Notes under the pieces: generated by a model
Told to the model about the DNA's origin: nothing
Databases searched by the model: none
Seen by the model: the letters and a program-made list of their open reading frames with translations, nothing else
Assembly: GCF_000701465.1 (NCBI RefSeq)
Contig: NZ_JNIY01000003.1
Coordinates: forward strand, 620,001 to 684,000
Direction of reading: 5' to 3'
Source: Paraoerskovia marina DSM 21750
GTDB lineage: Bacteria > Actinomycetota > Actinomycetes > Actinomycetales > Cellulomonadaceae
Length of the DNA: 64,000 nt
Translations under genes and position numbers: made by a program
Shown here: positions 45,144 through 53,271 of the stretch, one piece after another
How positions within the stretch are numbered: the stretch's first letter is position 1
How the letters are laid out: each line of letters opens with the position of its first letter

Positions 45144-45616
45144 CGACCTACACGTACCCCGGCCCGGACTTCCCGGGGCCCCCGTCCGTCGAGCTCACGG
45201 CCGAGGACGGGTGGCAGCCAAGCCACGGCCTCGGTCCGGCCATGACGATGGAGCGATCGGACGACGGGGGCGCCAAGCTCGAAGTGGTTGTCACGCGTCT
45301 GCGCGACTGGGAGACTTTGGACGAGGCAGCCATGAAGATCGCGGGAGCTCTCGAAAAGCTGCCGGGCTACCGCGAGCTGGTGCGCGACGCCGACCCTGTG
45401 TCGGGATTCGACGGCTTCCGCCTCGAGGCGCAGGTGCGCAACCCCGCCGGAGGAGGAGCGTTCCTGCAGCTGATCCGCTACGCGCTCGTGCAGCAGCGGG
45501 CCGGTGTGCGAGACCTGGTGCAGCTGATGGGGTCGTGCACGGCCGCGCAGGCGACCCTGGTCGCCCCGGAGATCCGGGCGATGCAGGACTCGGTGGTCCT
45601 CCTGGCCGCGGACTGA
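45140..45616 (+). CDS. Hypothetical protein co-encoded with the EccC-type ATPase
   Basis: A 158-residue soluble protein not assigned to a family. It has no signal peptide or membrane helix. An N-terminal segment rich in Pro/Gly (YTYPGPDFPGPPSVELTAEDGW) precedes a mixed alpha/beta region with VVVTRLRDW and a last helix. The pattern, an acidic, Val-rich fold with a helix near residue 60, recalls DcrB/LpqN-like proteins but that is a guess. Its ATG overlaps the ATPase stop (ATGA), so it is very likely a coupled accessory of that system. Confidence 0.6.
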   Translation: MTTYTYPGPDFPGPPSVELTAEDGWQPSHGLGPAMTMERSDDGGAKLEVVVTRLRDWETLDEAAMKIAGALEKLPGYRELVRDADPVSGFDGFRLEAQVRNPAGGGAFLQLIRYALVQQRAGVRDLVQLMGSCTAAQATLVAPEIRAMQDSVVLLAAD

Positions 45617-45832
45617 GGACACCGCGTTACATTCGCCCATCGGACGAACAGGCCTCGACGGTGCGCGGGTACGCTGGAAGAGTGAGGCTTGGCTAACGTC
45701 AGTTGTACGATCGAGGTCGAGCCCCGCCGTGCCCGTGCGACCAGCGCGGTGAGCGGGGGCATCGACGGGCCGGCGCGGTGAGCACCGCCTGCCCCACCTC
45801 GTGAGTACTCGATCCGGAAGGTGCACGTCACC

Positions 45833-47218
45833 GTGAGTAGTAACCGTCCTCTTCGCGTCGCCGTCGTCGGCGCGGGCCCCGCAGGCATCTATGCCTCGGA
45901 CATCCTGTCGAAGACCGACGTCGACGTGAGCATCGACCTCTTCGAGCGCCTCCCGGCGCCGTTCGGCCTGGTCCGTTACGGCGTGGCGCCTGACCACCCG
46001 CGCATCAAGCAGATCATCACGGCGCTGCACCGGGTCCTCGACCGCGGCGACGTGCGCCTCATCGCCAACGTCGACTACGGAGTCGACGTGAAGCTGGACG
46101 ACCTGCGCCAGTACTACGACGCGGTGATCTTCTCCACGGGTGCGATCCGCGACGCGGACCTGACGATCCCGGGCATCGACCTCGAGGGCTCGCACGGCGC
46201 GGCCGACTTCGTGTCCTGGTACGACGGGCACCCGGACGTCTCGCGCGAGTGGCCGCTGCAGGGCGAGCAGGTCGCGGTGATCGGTGCCGGGAACGTGGCG
46301 CTCGACGTCGCGCGCGTCCTCGCCAAGCACGCGGACGACCTGCTGCCGACCGAGATCCCCGCCAACGTGTACGAGACGCTGAAGTCGTCGACCGTCACGG
46401 ACGTGCACCTGTTCGCGCGCCGCGGGCCCGCTCAGGTCAAGTTCTCTCCGCTCGAGCTCCGTGAGCTCGGGCACGTCCCGGACGTCGACGTCATCGTCTA
46501 CCCGGAGGACTTCGAGTTTGACGAGGGCTCCATGGCCGCCATCGGGTCGTCGAACCAGACCAAGCAGGTCGTCAAGACCCTGACCGACTGGACGCTGAAG
46601 GACCCCGAAGAGTTCACCGCCTCGCGCCGCCTGCACCTGCACTTCCTGCACGCCCCGCACGAGATCCTCGGTGAGGACGGGAAGGTCGTCGGCGTCCGGA
46701 CCGAGCGCACGGAGCTCCAGGGTGACGGCACGGTCAAGGGAACGGGCGAGTTCCACGACTGGCCGGTTCAGTCGGTGTACCGCGCGGTGGGCTACTTCGG
46801 ATCGCCGCTGCCCGAGATCCCGTTCGACGATCTCAAGGGCGTGATCTCCAACCGTGAGGGCCGCGTCATCGACATCGACGGCGAGCAGGTCCCCGGGGTC
46901 TACGCGACCGGATGGATCAAGCGTGGTCCGATCGGTCTGATCGGGTCGACCAAGTCGGACGCGTCGGAGACGATCCGGCACCTGGTGGAGGACATCACCG
47001 AGGCTCCCGCCGAGGGACGGACCGCCGAGCACGGCGAGCCCGACGCGATCCTCGAGTTCCTCGCCGAGCGCGGCGTCGAGTACGTGGAGTGGTCCGGCTG
47101 GCAGCTCCTCGACGCGCACGAGCGCTCGCTCGGGGAGCCTCACGGACGCGAGCGCATCAAGGTCGTCCCGCGCGAGGAGATGCTCTCCATCGTGCGCGGA
47201 CAGTCCGCGACGAACTAG
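45833..47218 (+). CDS. FprA-like ferredoxin/adrenodoxin-type NADP+ reductase
   Basis: FAD enzyme of 461 residues related to mycobacterial FprA and adrenodoxin reductase, which move electrons between NADPH and ferredoxin. FAD-binding motif VVGAGPAGIYASD near residue 12, then LPAPFGLVRYGVAPDHP, a second nucleotide fold VIGAGNVALDVARVL, the family motif RRGPAQVKFSPLELREL, and GWIKRGPIGLIGSTKSDA near the end. GTG at 45833 is preferred over the in-frame GTG at 45821, which falls inside the GGAAGG ribosome-binding site. Stand-alone gene with a terminator. Confidence 0.9.
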   Translation: MSSNRPLRVAVVGAGPAGIYASDILSKTDVDVSIDLFERLPAPFGLVRYGVAPDHPRIKQIITALHRVLDRGDVRLIANVDYGVDVKLDDLRQYYDAVIFSTGAIRDADLTIPGIDLEGSHGAADFVSWYDGHPDVSREWPLQGEQVAVIGAGNVALDVARVLAKHADDLLPTEIPANVYETLKSSTVTDVHLFARRGPAQVKFSPLELRELGHVPDVDVIVYPEDFEFDEGSMAAIGSSNQTKQVVKTLTDWTLKDPEEFTASRRLHLHFLHAPHEILGEDGKVVGVRTERTELQGDGTVKGTGEFHDWPVQSVYRAVGYFGSPLPEIPFDDLKGVISNREGRVIDIDGEQVPGVYATGWIKRGPIGLIGSTKSDASETIRHLVEDITEAPAEGRTAEHGEPDAILEFLAERGVEYVEWSGWQLLDAHERSLGEPHGRERIKVVPREEMLSIVRGQSATN

Positions 47219-47227
47219 TCCTCCGGT

Positions 47228-47276
47228 CGAAGGCCGCGGGTCCAGGGGCGAGCGTGCCCCGGGCCCGCGGCCTTCG
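47228..47276 (+). terminator. Terminator after the FprA-like gene
   Basis: CGAAGGCCGCGGGTCC (47228-47243) pairs with GGGCCCGCGGCCTTCG (47261-47276) with one G-U, and inner AGGGGC/GCCCC extends the stem. Ten bases past the stop. Confidence 0.85.
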
Positions 47277-47374
47277 GCGTTCCCGGAGTCGTCGGCCCGA
47301 CGATGCAGCGGGCGCCCAGTTCCTTCCCAGCGCACACAGATATCCTGGTCACTCACGGTCGAGAAGGGAAGCGC

Positions 47375-48253
47375 GTGCCTCGTCACCATCATTTCAACGG
47401 ACTCAAGACCGCGGCGCTGTTCGGGGCGCTCTGGGCGGTCCTCCTGGGCATCTGGGCGCTGTTCGGGCAGGACCCGGGGACGCTCTGGATCTTCGCACTC
47501 CTCGGAGTCGGCAGTACGGCGTACGGGTACTGGAACTCGGACAAGCTGGCGATCCGGGCGATGCACGCCCGGCCGGTGACGGAGGCCGAACAGCCTGCGA
47601 TGTACCGGATCGTCCGCGAGCTCTCGGCGAAGGCCGACCAGCCGATGCCGCGCCTGTACGTCTCGTCCACGGCGGCGCCGAACGCGTTCGCCACGGGGCG
47701 CAACCCCAAGAACGCGGCGGTGTGCTGCACGGAGGGCATCCTGACGCTGCTCGACGAGCGCGAGCTGCGGGGCGTGCTGGGCCACGAGCTGATGCACGTC
47801 TACAACCGGGACATCCTCACGTCCTCGGTGGCCGGCGCGATCGCCGGCCTGGTGACCTCTCTCGCGCAGTTCCTCCTCATCTTCGGCGGGGGCCGGGACC
47901 GCGGCGGCAACCCGCTCGCGGCGATCGCGATGGCGATCCTCGCGCCGTTCGCCGCCATGCTGATCAAGCTGGCCATCAGCCGGACACGTGAGTACGACGC
48001 GGACGAGGACGGCGCGACGCTGACCGGCGACCCGCTGGCGCTGGCGTCGGCGCTGGCGAAGCTCGAGAGCGGCACGCAGCGCGCTCCGCTCCCGCAGACC
48101 CGTGACACGGTCGACGCCGCGCACATGATGATCGCGAACCCGTTCTCGGGCGGGGGCATGGCGAAGATGTTCGCGACGCACCCGCCGATGAAGGACAGGA
48201 TCGAACGCCTGCAGCGTCAGGCCGGGACCCAGGACGGGATCATCCGCTACTGA
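47375..48253 (+). CDS. htpX: HtpX-family membrane zinc metalloprotease
   Basis: M48-family membrane protease of 292 residues. Two helices at the N-terminus (about 11-50) are followed by the HELMH zinc motif (H137, E138, H141) and two more helices near 150-200, then the third ligand in SRTREYDADEDGA. HtpX degrades damaged membrane proteins during envelope stress. GTG at 47375 follows GAGAAGGGAAG. It overlaps the convergent alpha/beta hydrolase gene by 14 bases. Confidence 0.92.
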   Translation: MPRHHHFNGLKTAALFGALWAVLLGIWALFGQDPGTLWIFALLGVGSTAYGYWNSDKLAIRAMHARPVTEAEQPAMYRIVRELSAKADQPMPRLYVSSTAAPNAFATGRNPKNAAVCCTEGILTLLDERELRGVLGHELMHVYNRDILTSSVAGAIAGLVTSLAQFLLIFGGGRDRGGNPLAAIAMAILAPFAAMLIKLAISRTREYDADEDGATLTGDPLALASALAKLESGTQRAPLPQTRDTVDAAHMMIANPFSGGGMAKMFATHPPMKDRIERLQRQAGTQDGIIRY

Positions 48254-49163
48254 CGTCGTCCGCCCGTGCCGGCCCGACGGTTGACTCGAGGTACGTGCGG
48301 ACCGCCGCCCACGAGTCGGACGTGGGATCGAGGTGTGCGAAGTGGTCCTCGCCGTCGACCGTCAGCGTCGTCACGGTGTCCCCGGCGGCCTCGGCCGCGT
48401 CGCCGTAGAGGGTCGTCTGTTCCACCGGGACCGTCGCGTCGAGCGCTCCGGTGAGCACGAGCGTGTCGACCCCCAGCGGCACCCGCCGGACCGGCGAGGC
48501 GACCGCGTAGCGCTCGGGCACCTCGTCGGGACGGCCACCGAGCAGCGCGTCGATGGCCCCGCCCCCGGCACCGGTCGCGCTGGCCCGCTCGAGGTCGTTG
48601 ACGCCGGCCTGGGAGACCACGGCGTCGGGAACGAGTCGCGGGTCGGAGCCGACTGCCCCGTCTGCGAGACCGCCCCGTGCCCCGAGCCACAGCGCGAGCG
48701 TCCCCCCGGCCGAGTGCCCGACGACGGCGACCGGCCCGGCGTCGACGCCCGCGGTCTCCAGGGCCGACGGAAGGATGTCGACCGCGGCCGCGACGTCGTC
48801 GTACGTGCCCGGCCAGCCGCCGCCCGGGTCGTCTGCGGCCCTGTACTCGACGTTCCAGACGACGTACCCGTCGCTCACGAGGTCGTCGGCGAGCGCGGTC
48901 TCGAGCGACCGTTCGTAGCCGCTGCGCCAGTAGCCGCCGTGGATCAGGACCACGACGGGGGTCGGGTGGTCCGAGCGTTCGTCGGGCACGTAGAGGTCCG
49001 CTACCTGGTGCGAGTCGTTCCCGTAGGCCACCGTCGACACGGTCGGTCCGGTCGGCGCCCGGTCCGGTTCCGTGGACGTCGGCGCGGAGCAGGCGGTCGG
49101 GAGGCACGCGACGAGGGCCGCGACGGTCAGGGCTCGGGCGGCGGGCGGACGGCTTCGGCTCAC
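48240..49163 (-). CDS. Alpha/beta hydrolase lipoprotein (esterase/lipase-like)
   Basis: A 307-residue secreted, probably lipid-anchored hydrolase. The N-terminal signal has two possible lipobox cysteines, C20 (LVAC, better consensus) and C25 (PTAC). The oxyanion motif HGGYW, nucleophile elbow GHSAGG, an Asp in TGALDATVP and a His in GEDHFAHLD make up the catalytic set of the BD-FAE/hormone-sensitive-lipase group. GTG at 49163 is used, although its Shine-Dalgarno spacing is poor. Substrate unknown; not a MenH candidate because it is exported. Confidence 0.83.
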   Translation of the reverse strand: MSRSRPPAARALTVAALVACLPTACSAPTSTEPDRAPTGPTVSTVAYGNDSHQVADLYVPDERSDHPTPVVVLIHGGYWRSGYERSLETALADDLVSDGYVVWNVEYRAADDPGGGWPGTYDDVAAAVDILPSALETAGVDAGPVAVVGHSAGGTLALWLGARGGLADGAVGSDPRLVPDAVVSQAGVNDLERASATGAGGGAIDALLGGRPDEVPERYAVASPVRRVPLGVDTLVLTGALDATVPVEQTTLYGDAAEAAGDTVTTLTVDGEDHFAHLDPTSDSWAAVRTYLESTVGPARADDVSSG

Positions 49164-49241
49164 GCCTCCATCGTGCCTCGTCCGGAGCGCGACGGCGTCC
49201 GCGGTCCGTGGGCTGGGGACGACCTGGCACCATGGTCGCCC

Positions 49242-50000
49242 ATGGATCGCGTGCAGATGTGGGAGAAGAAGGCCGAGTGGCCCTTGATCGGCCTCGCCGT
49301 GGTGTTTCTCGTGGCGTACGCCGTGCCGATCGTCTGGCCGGACGTCTCGCCCCAGACCGCCGTGCTGTGCGAGGTGCTGATCACGACGACGTGGGTGCTC
49401 TTCGGCGTCGACTACGTGGGTCGACTCCTTCTCAGCGCCGACCGCCGGGGATTCGTTCGCCACAACCTCTTCGACCTGGCGATCCTGGTACTCCCGATGC
49501 TCCGGCCGTTGCGCCTCCTGCGCCTCCTGACGCTGCTGCGGGTCCTGGACCGGACGACGGCGGACGGCCTGCGCGGGCGGGTGGTGACGTATGCCGTGGG
49601 GGCGACGTCGTTGCTGATCCTGGTCGGCGGGCTCGCCATCACCGACACCGAGCGAGGCGTCGACGGTTCCACGATCGAGCACGTCGGTGACGGCATCTGG
49701 TGGGCCGTGGTCACGATGACGACCGTGGGCTACGGGGACGAGTACCCGGTGACGGCGACGGGTCGGTGCGTCGCGGTCGTCCTGATGGCGATGGGGATCA
49801 CGCTGCTCGGTGTCGTGACGGCGACGTTGGCGTCGTGGCTGACCGACCAGGTGGCCGAGATGGGGGAGGAGGACGGCGCGGCGACCCGGGCCGAGGTGCG
49901 CGAGCTCCGGGACGAGATCCGCTCTCTACGGGCCGAGCTCACCGCTGCCGGCGGCGCCCCGCCCGCGGACGAGGGCGGGGCGACGTCGGGTCAGCGGTAG
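49242..50000 (+). CDS. Voltage-gated-like potassium channel
   Basis: A 252-residue ion channel with a six-helix plan: helices near 14-33 and 38-65, an Arg-rich S4-like segment ([18 protein letters not shown], about 87-104), a helix near 113-134, a pore loop with the K+ selectivity filter TVGYGD (161-166), and a last helix near 172-200. The tail (about 205-245) is acidic and heptad-like, a possible coiled coil. ATG at 49242; an earlier ATG at 49232 is out of frame. It overlaps yajQ tail to tail by ten bases. Confidence 0.88.
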   Translation: MDRVQMWEKKAEWPLIGLAVVFLVAYAVPIVWPDVSPQTAVLCEVLITTTWVLFGVDYVGRLLLSADRRGFVRHNLFDLAILVLPMLRPLRLLRLLTLLRVLDRTTADGLRGRVVTYAVGATSLLILVGGLAITDTERGVDGSTIEHVGDGIWWAVVTMTTVGYGDEYPVTATGRCVAVVLMAMGITLLGVVTATLASWLTDQVAEMGEEDGAATRAEVRELRDEIRSLRAELTAAGGAPPADEGGATSGQR

Positions 50001-50488
50001 TTGACGAACTGGAGCGCGACGTCGAGGTCGGCGCCCTTGAGGAGCGCCTGGACGGCCTGCAGGTCGTCGCGGGACTTGGAGGTGGCACGCACCTCGTCGC
50101 CCGTGATCTGCGTCTTGACGCCCTTGGGGCCTTCCTCGCGGATGAGCTTCGTCACCTTCTTGGCGTTCTCGCCGGCGAGTCCTTCCTTCAGGGACCCTGC
50201 CAGTCGGTACTCCTTGCCCGAGGCCTGGGGCTCGTTCTCGCCGGTGTCGAAGGCCTTGAGCGAGACGCCGCGCTTGATGAGCTTGGACTGGAAGACGTCG
50301 AGGGCGGCCAGCACGCGCTCGGAGGAGTTGGCGGTGATGACGATCGCGTCGTCGCCGCTCCACGCGATCGAGGCGCCGACTCCCTTGAAGTCGTAGCGCT
50401 GCGCGATCTCCTTCGCCGCCTGGTTCAGGGCGTTGTCCACCTCCTGGCGGTCGACCTTGCTCACGATGTCGAACGACGAGTCAGCCAT
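49991..50488 (-). CDS. YajQ family cyclic-di-GMP/nucleotide-binding protein
   Basis: A 165-residue two-domain protein of the YajQ (DUF520/UPF0234) family. The start [23 protein letters not shown] and RYDFKG segment, plus VNYR at the C-terminus, are characteristic. Some family members bind cyclic di-GMP or tRNA; the ligand here is not shown. ATG at 50488 with GAAGGAG upstream. It overlaps the end of rarD by eight bases on the same strand, implying cotranscription. Confidence 0.92.
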   Translation of the reverse strand: MADSSFDIVSKVDRQEVDNALNQAAKEIAQRYDFKGVGASIAWSGDDAIVITANSSERVLAALDVFQSKLIKRGVSLKAFDTGENEPQASGKEYRLAGSLKEGLAGENAKKVTKLIREEGPKGVKTQITGDEVRATSKSRDDLQAVQALLKGADLDVALQFVNYR

Positions 50489-51497
50489 GGGTTTCTCCTT
50501 CTGCGGGTTCGGGGTCAGCTGGTCCCACGGTAGTGCGCGCGGCGAGTCTCGTGGCGCGGGCCGCGCGCAGGGCGTCGGCGGTCAGGAGGATCAGCGCGCA
50601 CCACACGAGGACGAACCCGGCCCAGCGGGCGCCCGGCATGGGCTCGTCGAAGACGAACGCGCCGACCACGAACTGCAGAAGCGGCCCGAGGTACTGCAGC
50701 ATGCCGACGACGCTGAGAGGGATCCGGCGCGCGGAGGCGCCGAACAGGAGCAGTGGCAGCCCGGTGATAACCCCGCAGCTCATCAGGAGCAGCGCGTGTC
50801 CGGCACCCTCGGTGCTGAACGTCCCGGTGCCCTGGGCGAACAGCACGCCGAGGTAGACCAGCGCGGCCGGGGTGAGCACGGCGGTCTCCACGGCCAGGCC
50901 GGGCAGCGCGCCCACGCTGCGCCCGGTGCGGTTCTTCACCAGGCCGTAGAGCGCGAAGGAGAGCGCCACGGTCAGCGCGATCCAGGGGATCCCGCCCACG
51001 CCGGTCGAGATCACGACGACGGAGAGCACCCCGAGCCCGACCGCAGCCCACTGCAGCGGGCGAAGCTTCTCGCGCAGGACGACCACCGCGAGCAGGATCG
51101 TCAGGATCGGGTTGATGAAGTATCCGAGCGCGGCGTCGAGCACCCGGTCGGTGAGCACGCCGTAGACGTAGGTCGTCCAGTTGACGGCGACCAGGGCGCC
51201 GCCGAGGGCGAGGAGCCCGAGCGTGCGCCTGTCGCGGACGACGGTGCCCACGGTGCGCAGAGAGCCGGTGGCGGCGAGCAGGACGACGCAGAAGACGAGG
51301 CTCCACACGATCCGGTGCGCGATGATCTCGAGCGCGCCGGCGGGTGCCAGGAGCGGGAAGAAGAGCGGCATGCCACCCCAGATCACGTACGCGCCGACGC
51401 CCAGGAGCAGGCCCGTGCGGTCGAGGGGCGCGGTGGGAGCGAGGGTGGGGGCCGCGGGTTCGCGCGGCGGATCCTGCGGGGTGGACGTCACCCGCAC
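50481..51497 (-). CDS. rarD: RarD-like EamA family transporter
   Basis: Ten-helix drug/metabolite transporter of 338 residues with two EamA repeats. RarD hallmarks are visible: [22 protein letters not shown], the AHRIVWS segment, [25 protein letters not shown], and [20 protein letters not shown] at 51497 is chosen; the frame runs on into the tRNA region upstream, so longer starts are not credible. Substrate unknown. yajQ follows in the same operon. Confidence 0.87.
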   Translation of the reverse strand: MRVTSTPQDPPREPAAPTLAPTAPLDRTGLLLGVGAYVIWGGMPLFFPLLAPAGALEIIAHRIVWSLVFCVVLLAATGSLRTVGTVVRDRRTLGLLALGGALVAVNWTTYVYGVLTDRVLDAALGYFINPILTILLAVVVLREKLRPLQWAAVGLGVLSVVVISTGVGGIPWIALTVALSFALYGLVKNRTGRSVGALPGLAVETAVLTPAALVYLGVLFAQGTGTFSTEGAGHALLLMSCGVITGLPLLLFGASARRIPLSVVGMLQYLGPLLQFVVGAFVFDEPMPGARWAGFVLVWCALILLTADALRAARATRLAARTTVGPADPEPAEGETHG

Positions 51498-51532
51498 ACC
51501 GTAGGCGTCCCGGGGCCGCAGCACCCACCGTT

Positions 51533-51562
51533 TTGGATTCACACGCGGACTGGTTGTAGTCT
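51533..51562 (+). promoter_or_regulatory. Promoter for tRNA-Tyr
   Basis: TTGGAT at 51533-51538 and TAGTCT at 51557-51562, 18 bases apart, fit a sigma-A promoter. Transcription would begin about 45 bases before the tRNA. Confidence 0.6.
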
Positions 51563-51613
51563 TACGTCGCTCCCGCAGCGCTCTTCGAGCGTGGGCGAGC
51601 ACAACTTCACACT

Positions 51614-51695
51614 GGCAGGTTGCCCGAGCGGCCAAAGGGAGCTGACTGTAAATCAGCCGTCATCGACTTCGTGGGTTCGAATCCCTCACCTGCCA
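51614..51695 (+). tRNA. tRNA-Tyr (GTA)
   Basis: An 82-base class II tRNA with a long variable arm. Acceptor arms GGCAGGT and ACCTGCC pair, T-loop TTCGAAT is present, and the anticodon GTA lies at 51648-51650 in a CTGTAAA loop. CCA is not encoded. A terminator follows at 51701. Confidence 0.96.
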
Positions 51696-51700
51696 CCCGT

Positions 51701-51733
51701 GAACGGGGCGACGCCTTGGGTGTCGCCCCGTTC
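51701..51733 (+). terminator. Terminator after tRNA-Tyr
   Basis: GAACGGGGCGAC and GTCGCCCCGTTC form a perfect 12-base-pair stem around a nine-base loop, six bases past the tRNA end. Confidence 0.8.
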
Positions 51734-51786
51734 GTCAGCCGTCATCAGGGCCCGTTCCTGTGGTGGATGGCACAGCGGTCGCAGAT

Positions 51787-51815
51787 TTCGTTACACGCCG
51801 CAGGCCGTGTAGAGT
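51787..51815 (+). promoter_or_regulatory. Promoter for tRNA-Thr
   Basis: TTCGTT at 51787-51792 and TAGAGT at 51810-51815, 17 bases apart, precede the tRNA by ten bases. Confidence 0.55.
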
Positions 51816-51825
51816 TTCCTGCGCT

Positions 51826-51898
51826 GCCCCGATAGCTCAGACGGCAGAGCGTCTCCATGGTAAGGAGAAGGTCAAGGGTTCGATTCCCTTTCGGGGCT
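51826..51898 (+). tRNA. tRNA-Thr (GGT)
   Basis: A 73-base cloverleaf: acceptor GCCCCGA pairs with TCGGGGC, anticodon stem TCTCC/GGAGA, anticodon GGT at 51859-51861 in loop ATGGTAA, T-loop TTCGATT. CCA is not encoded. The rpmG-hadA-hadB neighbourhood of mycobacteria also begins with thrT-metT. Confidence 0.96.
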
Positions 51899-51913
51899 CT
51901 GTGGTGATTGAGA

Positions 51914-51943
51914 GGTTGGGACCGCCTTCGGGCGGTCCCAACC
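51914..51943 (+). terminator. UUCG-capped hairpin after tRNA-Thr
   Basis: GGTTGGGACCGCC and GGCGGTCCCAACC form a perfect 13-base-pair stem closed by an ultrastable UUCG tetraloop, between tRNA-Thr and tRNA-Met. Confidence 0.85.
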
Positions 51944-51960
51944 GCTTGATCTCCCCACGT

Positions 51961-52037
51961 GGCGGGGTAGCTCAGGTGGTTAGAGCACACGGCTCATAAT
52001 CGTGGTGTCGCGGGTTCGAGTCCCGCTCCCGCTACCA
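51961..52037 (+). tRNA. tRNA-Met (CAT)
   Basis: A 77-base cloverleaf including an encoded CCA (52035-52037). Acceptor GGCGGGG pairs with TCCCGCT using G-U at both ends, T-arm GCGGG/CCCGC, anticodon CAT in the CTCATAA loop. The 1-72 pair and lack of the GGG/CCC initiator anticodon stem fit an elongator tRNA. Confidence 0.94.
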
Positions 52038-52123
52038 CTCATCACCCCCAACCGTGCGACGGCCGGCGTCGCACGGCCTGATAGGACGTAGCGCCCTCCG
52101 GAGGCGCGAGAGGTGGCACTACC

Positions 52124-52291
52124 GTGGCAAAGAGCTCAGACGTTCGCCCCAAGATCACGCTCGCGTGCGTGGACTGCAAGGAGCGCAACTACATCACGAA
52201 GAAGAACCGCCGGAACAACCCGGACCGCCTCGAGATGGCGAAGTTCTGCCCGCGCTGTGGAAAGCACACCGCGCACCGCGAAACCCGCTGA
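52124..52291 (+). CDS. rpmG: 50S ribosomal protein L33 (zinc-ribbon form)
   Basis: A 55-residue ribosomal protein. It keeps both zinc-binding pairs, CVDC and CPRC, so it is the C+ form used when zinc is sufficient. Other L33 features are [20 protein letters not shown] at 52124; this ORF is too short for most gene lists. It follows tRNA-Met and precedes the two MaoC genes, the same order as rpmG2-hadA-hadB in mycobacteria. Confidence 0.96.
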   Translation: MAKSSDVRPKITLACVDCKERNYITKKNRRNNPDRLEMAKFCPRCGKHTAHRETR

Positions 52292-52309
52292 TTCAAGACT
52301 TCTCGATCG

Positions 52310-52771
52310 ATGCCGATCAACGCCGACTACGCGGGCCGCACCTATCCGGTGACGGATGCGTACGTCGTCGGGCGCGAGAAGCTCCGTGAGTTCTCGTCGG
52401 CCGTCGGTTCCCTCCACCCCGTGCACCACGATCTCGTGGCCGCGCGGGGTGCGGGCTATCCGGACCTTGTCGCGCCCCCGACCTTCGCGGTCGTCGTCGC
52501 GCAGCGGGCCGAGGCCCAGTACATCCAGGACCCCGACGCCGGGGTCGACTTCAGCCGCGTCGTGCACGCCGACGAGCGCTTCACCCACCATCGCGCGATC
52601 GTCGCCGGCGACGAGCTCGTGACCGTCCTGCATGTCGACTCGATCGTCGAGCGACGCGGGCTGTCGATGGTGACGACCCGGTGCGAGATCGCCGCGCGGA
52701 CCGCCGACGGCGAGCCGCAGCCCGTCGCGACCGTCACGTCGACGCTCGCCGTCCGTGGAGACGACGCATGA
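52310..52771 (+). CDS. MaoC-like N-terminal dehydratase-domain protein (HadA-like)
   Basis: A 153-residue hot-dog-fold protein of the FAS1-DH/MaoC N-terminal type, similar to mycobacterial HadA. The hydratase loop is present in altered form (SSAVGSLHPVHHD), lacking the catalytic Asp-x-Asn-Pro-x-His signature, so it likely forms a non-catalytic half of a dimer with the next gene. ATG overlaps the downstream start by four bases. In mycobacteria the pair dehydrates hydroxyacyl-ACP for mycolic acids; here the substrate is unknown. Confidence 0.82.
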   Translation: MPINADYAGRTYPVTDAYVVGREKLREFSSAVGSLHPVHHDLVAARGAGYPDLVAPPTFAVVVAQRAEAQYIQDPDAGVDFSRVVHADERFTHHRAIVAGDELVTVLHVDSIVERRGLSMVTTRCEIAARTADGEPQPVATVTSTLAVRGDDA

Positions 52772-53190
52772 CCCGCCCCGAGTTCTCCGACCTGTCCGTC
52801 GGGGACGAGATCGGTACCCGGACGGTCGAGATCGACCGGGCTCGACTCGTCCGGTACGCGGGCGCGAGCGGCGACTTCAACCCGATCCACTGGAACGAGC
52901 GCTTCGCGACCGAGGTCGGACTACCCGGCGTGATCGCGCACGGCATGTTCACGATGGGTGCCGCCGTCGCGCTCGTCGAGGAGTGGGCCGGTGACCCGGC
53001 GGCCGTCGTCGACTACCAGACGCGCTTCTCCCGCCCCGTGCCGGTCCCCGACCAGGGCGTCGCGGTCGTCGAGGTGGTGGGCGTCGTCGGTGCTCTGGAC
53101 GCCGATGCCTCCACCGCACGCATCGACCTCGCCGTCACGTTCGAGGGCGCACGCGTGCTCATGAAGACGCAGGCCGTCGTCCGACTCTGA
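52768..53190 (+). CDS. MaoC family dehydratase (HadB-like)
   Basis: A 140-residue hot-dog-fold hydratase/dehydratase with the hydratase-2 motif YAGASGDFNPIHWN, giving the catalytic Asp and His. Similar to the catalytic subunit HadB of the mycobacterial beta-hydroxyacyl-ACP dehydratase. ATG at 52768 overlaps the HadA-like stop, consistent with a heterodimer. A weak hairpin lies downstream before the convergent LacI gene. Confidence 0.86.
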   Translation: MTRPEFSDLSVGDEIGTRTVEIDRARLVRYAGASGDFNPIHWNERFATEVGLPGVIAHGMFTMGAAVALVEEWAGDPAAVVDYQTRFSRPVPVPDQGVAVVEVVGVVGALDADASTARIDLAVTFEGARVLMKTQAVVRL

Positions 53191-53227
53191 ACGGCCTCGC
53201 CGGAGGTCGTCGGCAGCAGCACGGTCA

Positions 53228-53246
53228 GCGACGCGCTGAGCGTCGC
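53228..53246. terminator. Weak hairpin between hadB-like and lacI-like genes
   Basis: GCGACGC and GCGTCGC can form a 7-base-pair stem with a five-base loop in the 81-base convergent gap. Short, so only tentative. Confidence 0.35.
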
Positions 53247-53271
53247 CCTGCGCCTCGGGCGCGAGAACGAG

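Noticed and set aside
45617-45832. Promoter for the FprA-like gene in the 216-base gap
   Set aside because: A TACGAT -10-like hexamer is present but no -35 at a sensible distance could be found.
44945-48181. 1078-codon frame antisense to the ATPase end, FprA-like and htpX genes
   Set aside because: Same shadow signature; the sense strand genes have full family motifs.
48240-49163. The alpha/beta hydrolase as the missing MenH
   Set aside because: It has a signal peptide and lipobox, so it works outside the cell, and its motifs fit esterases rather than MenH.
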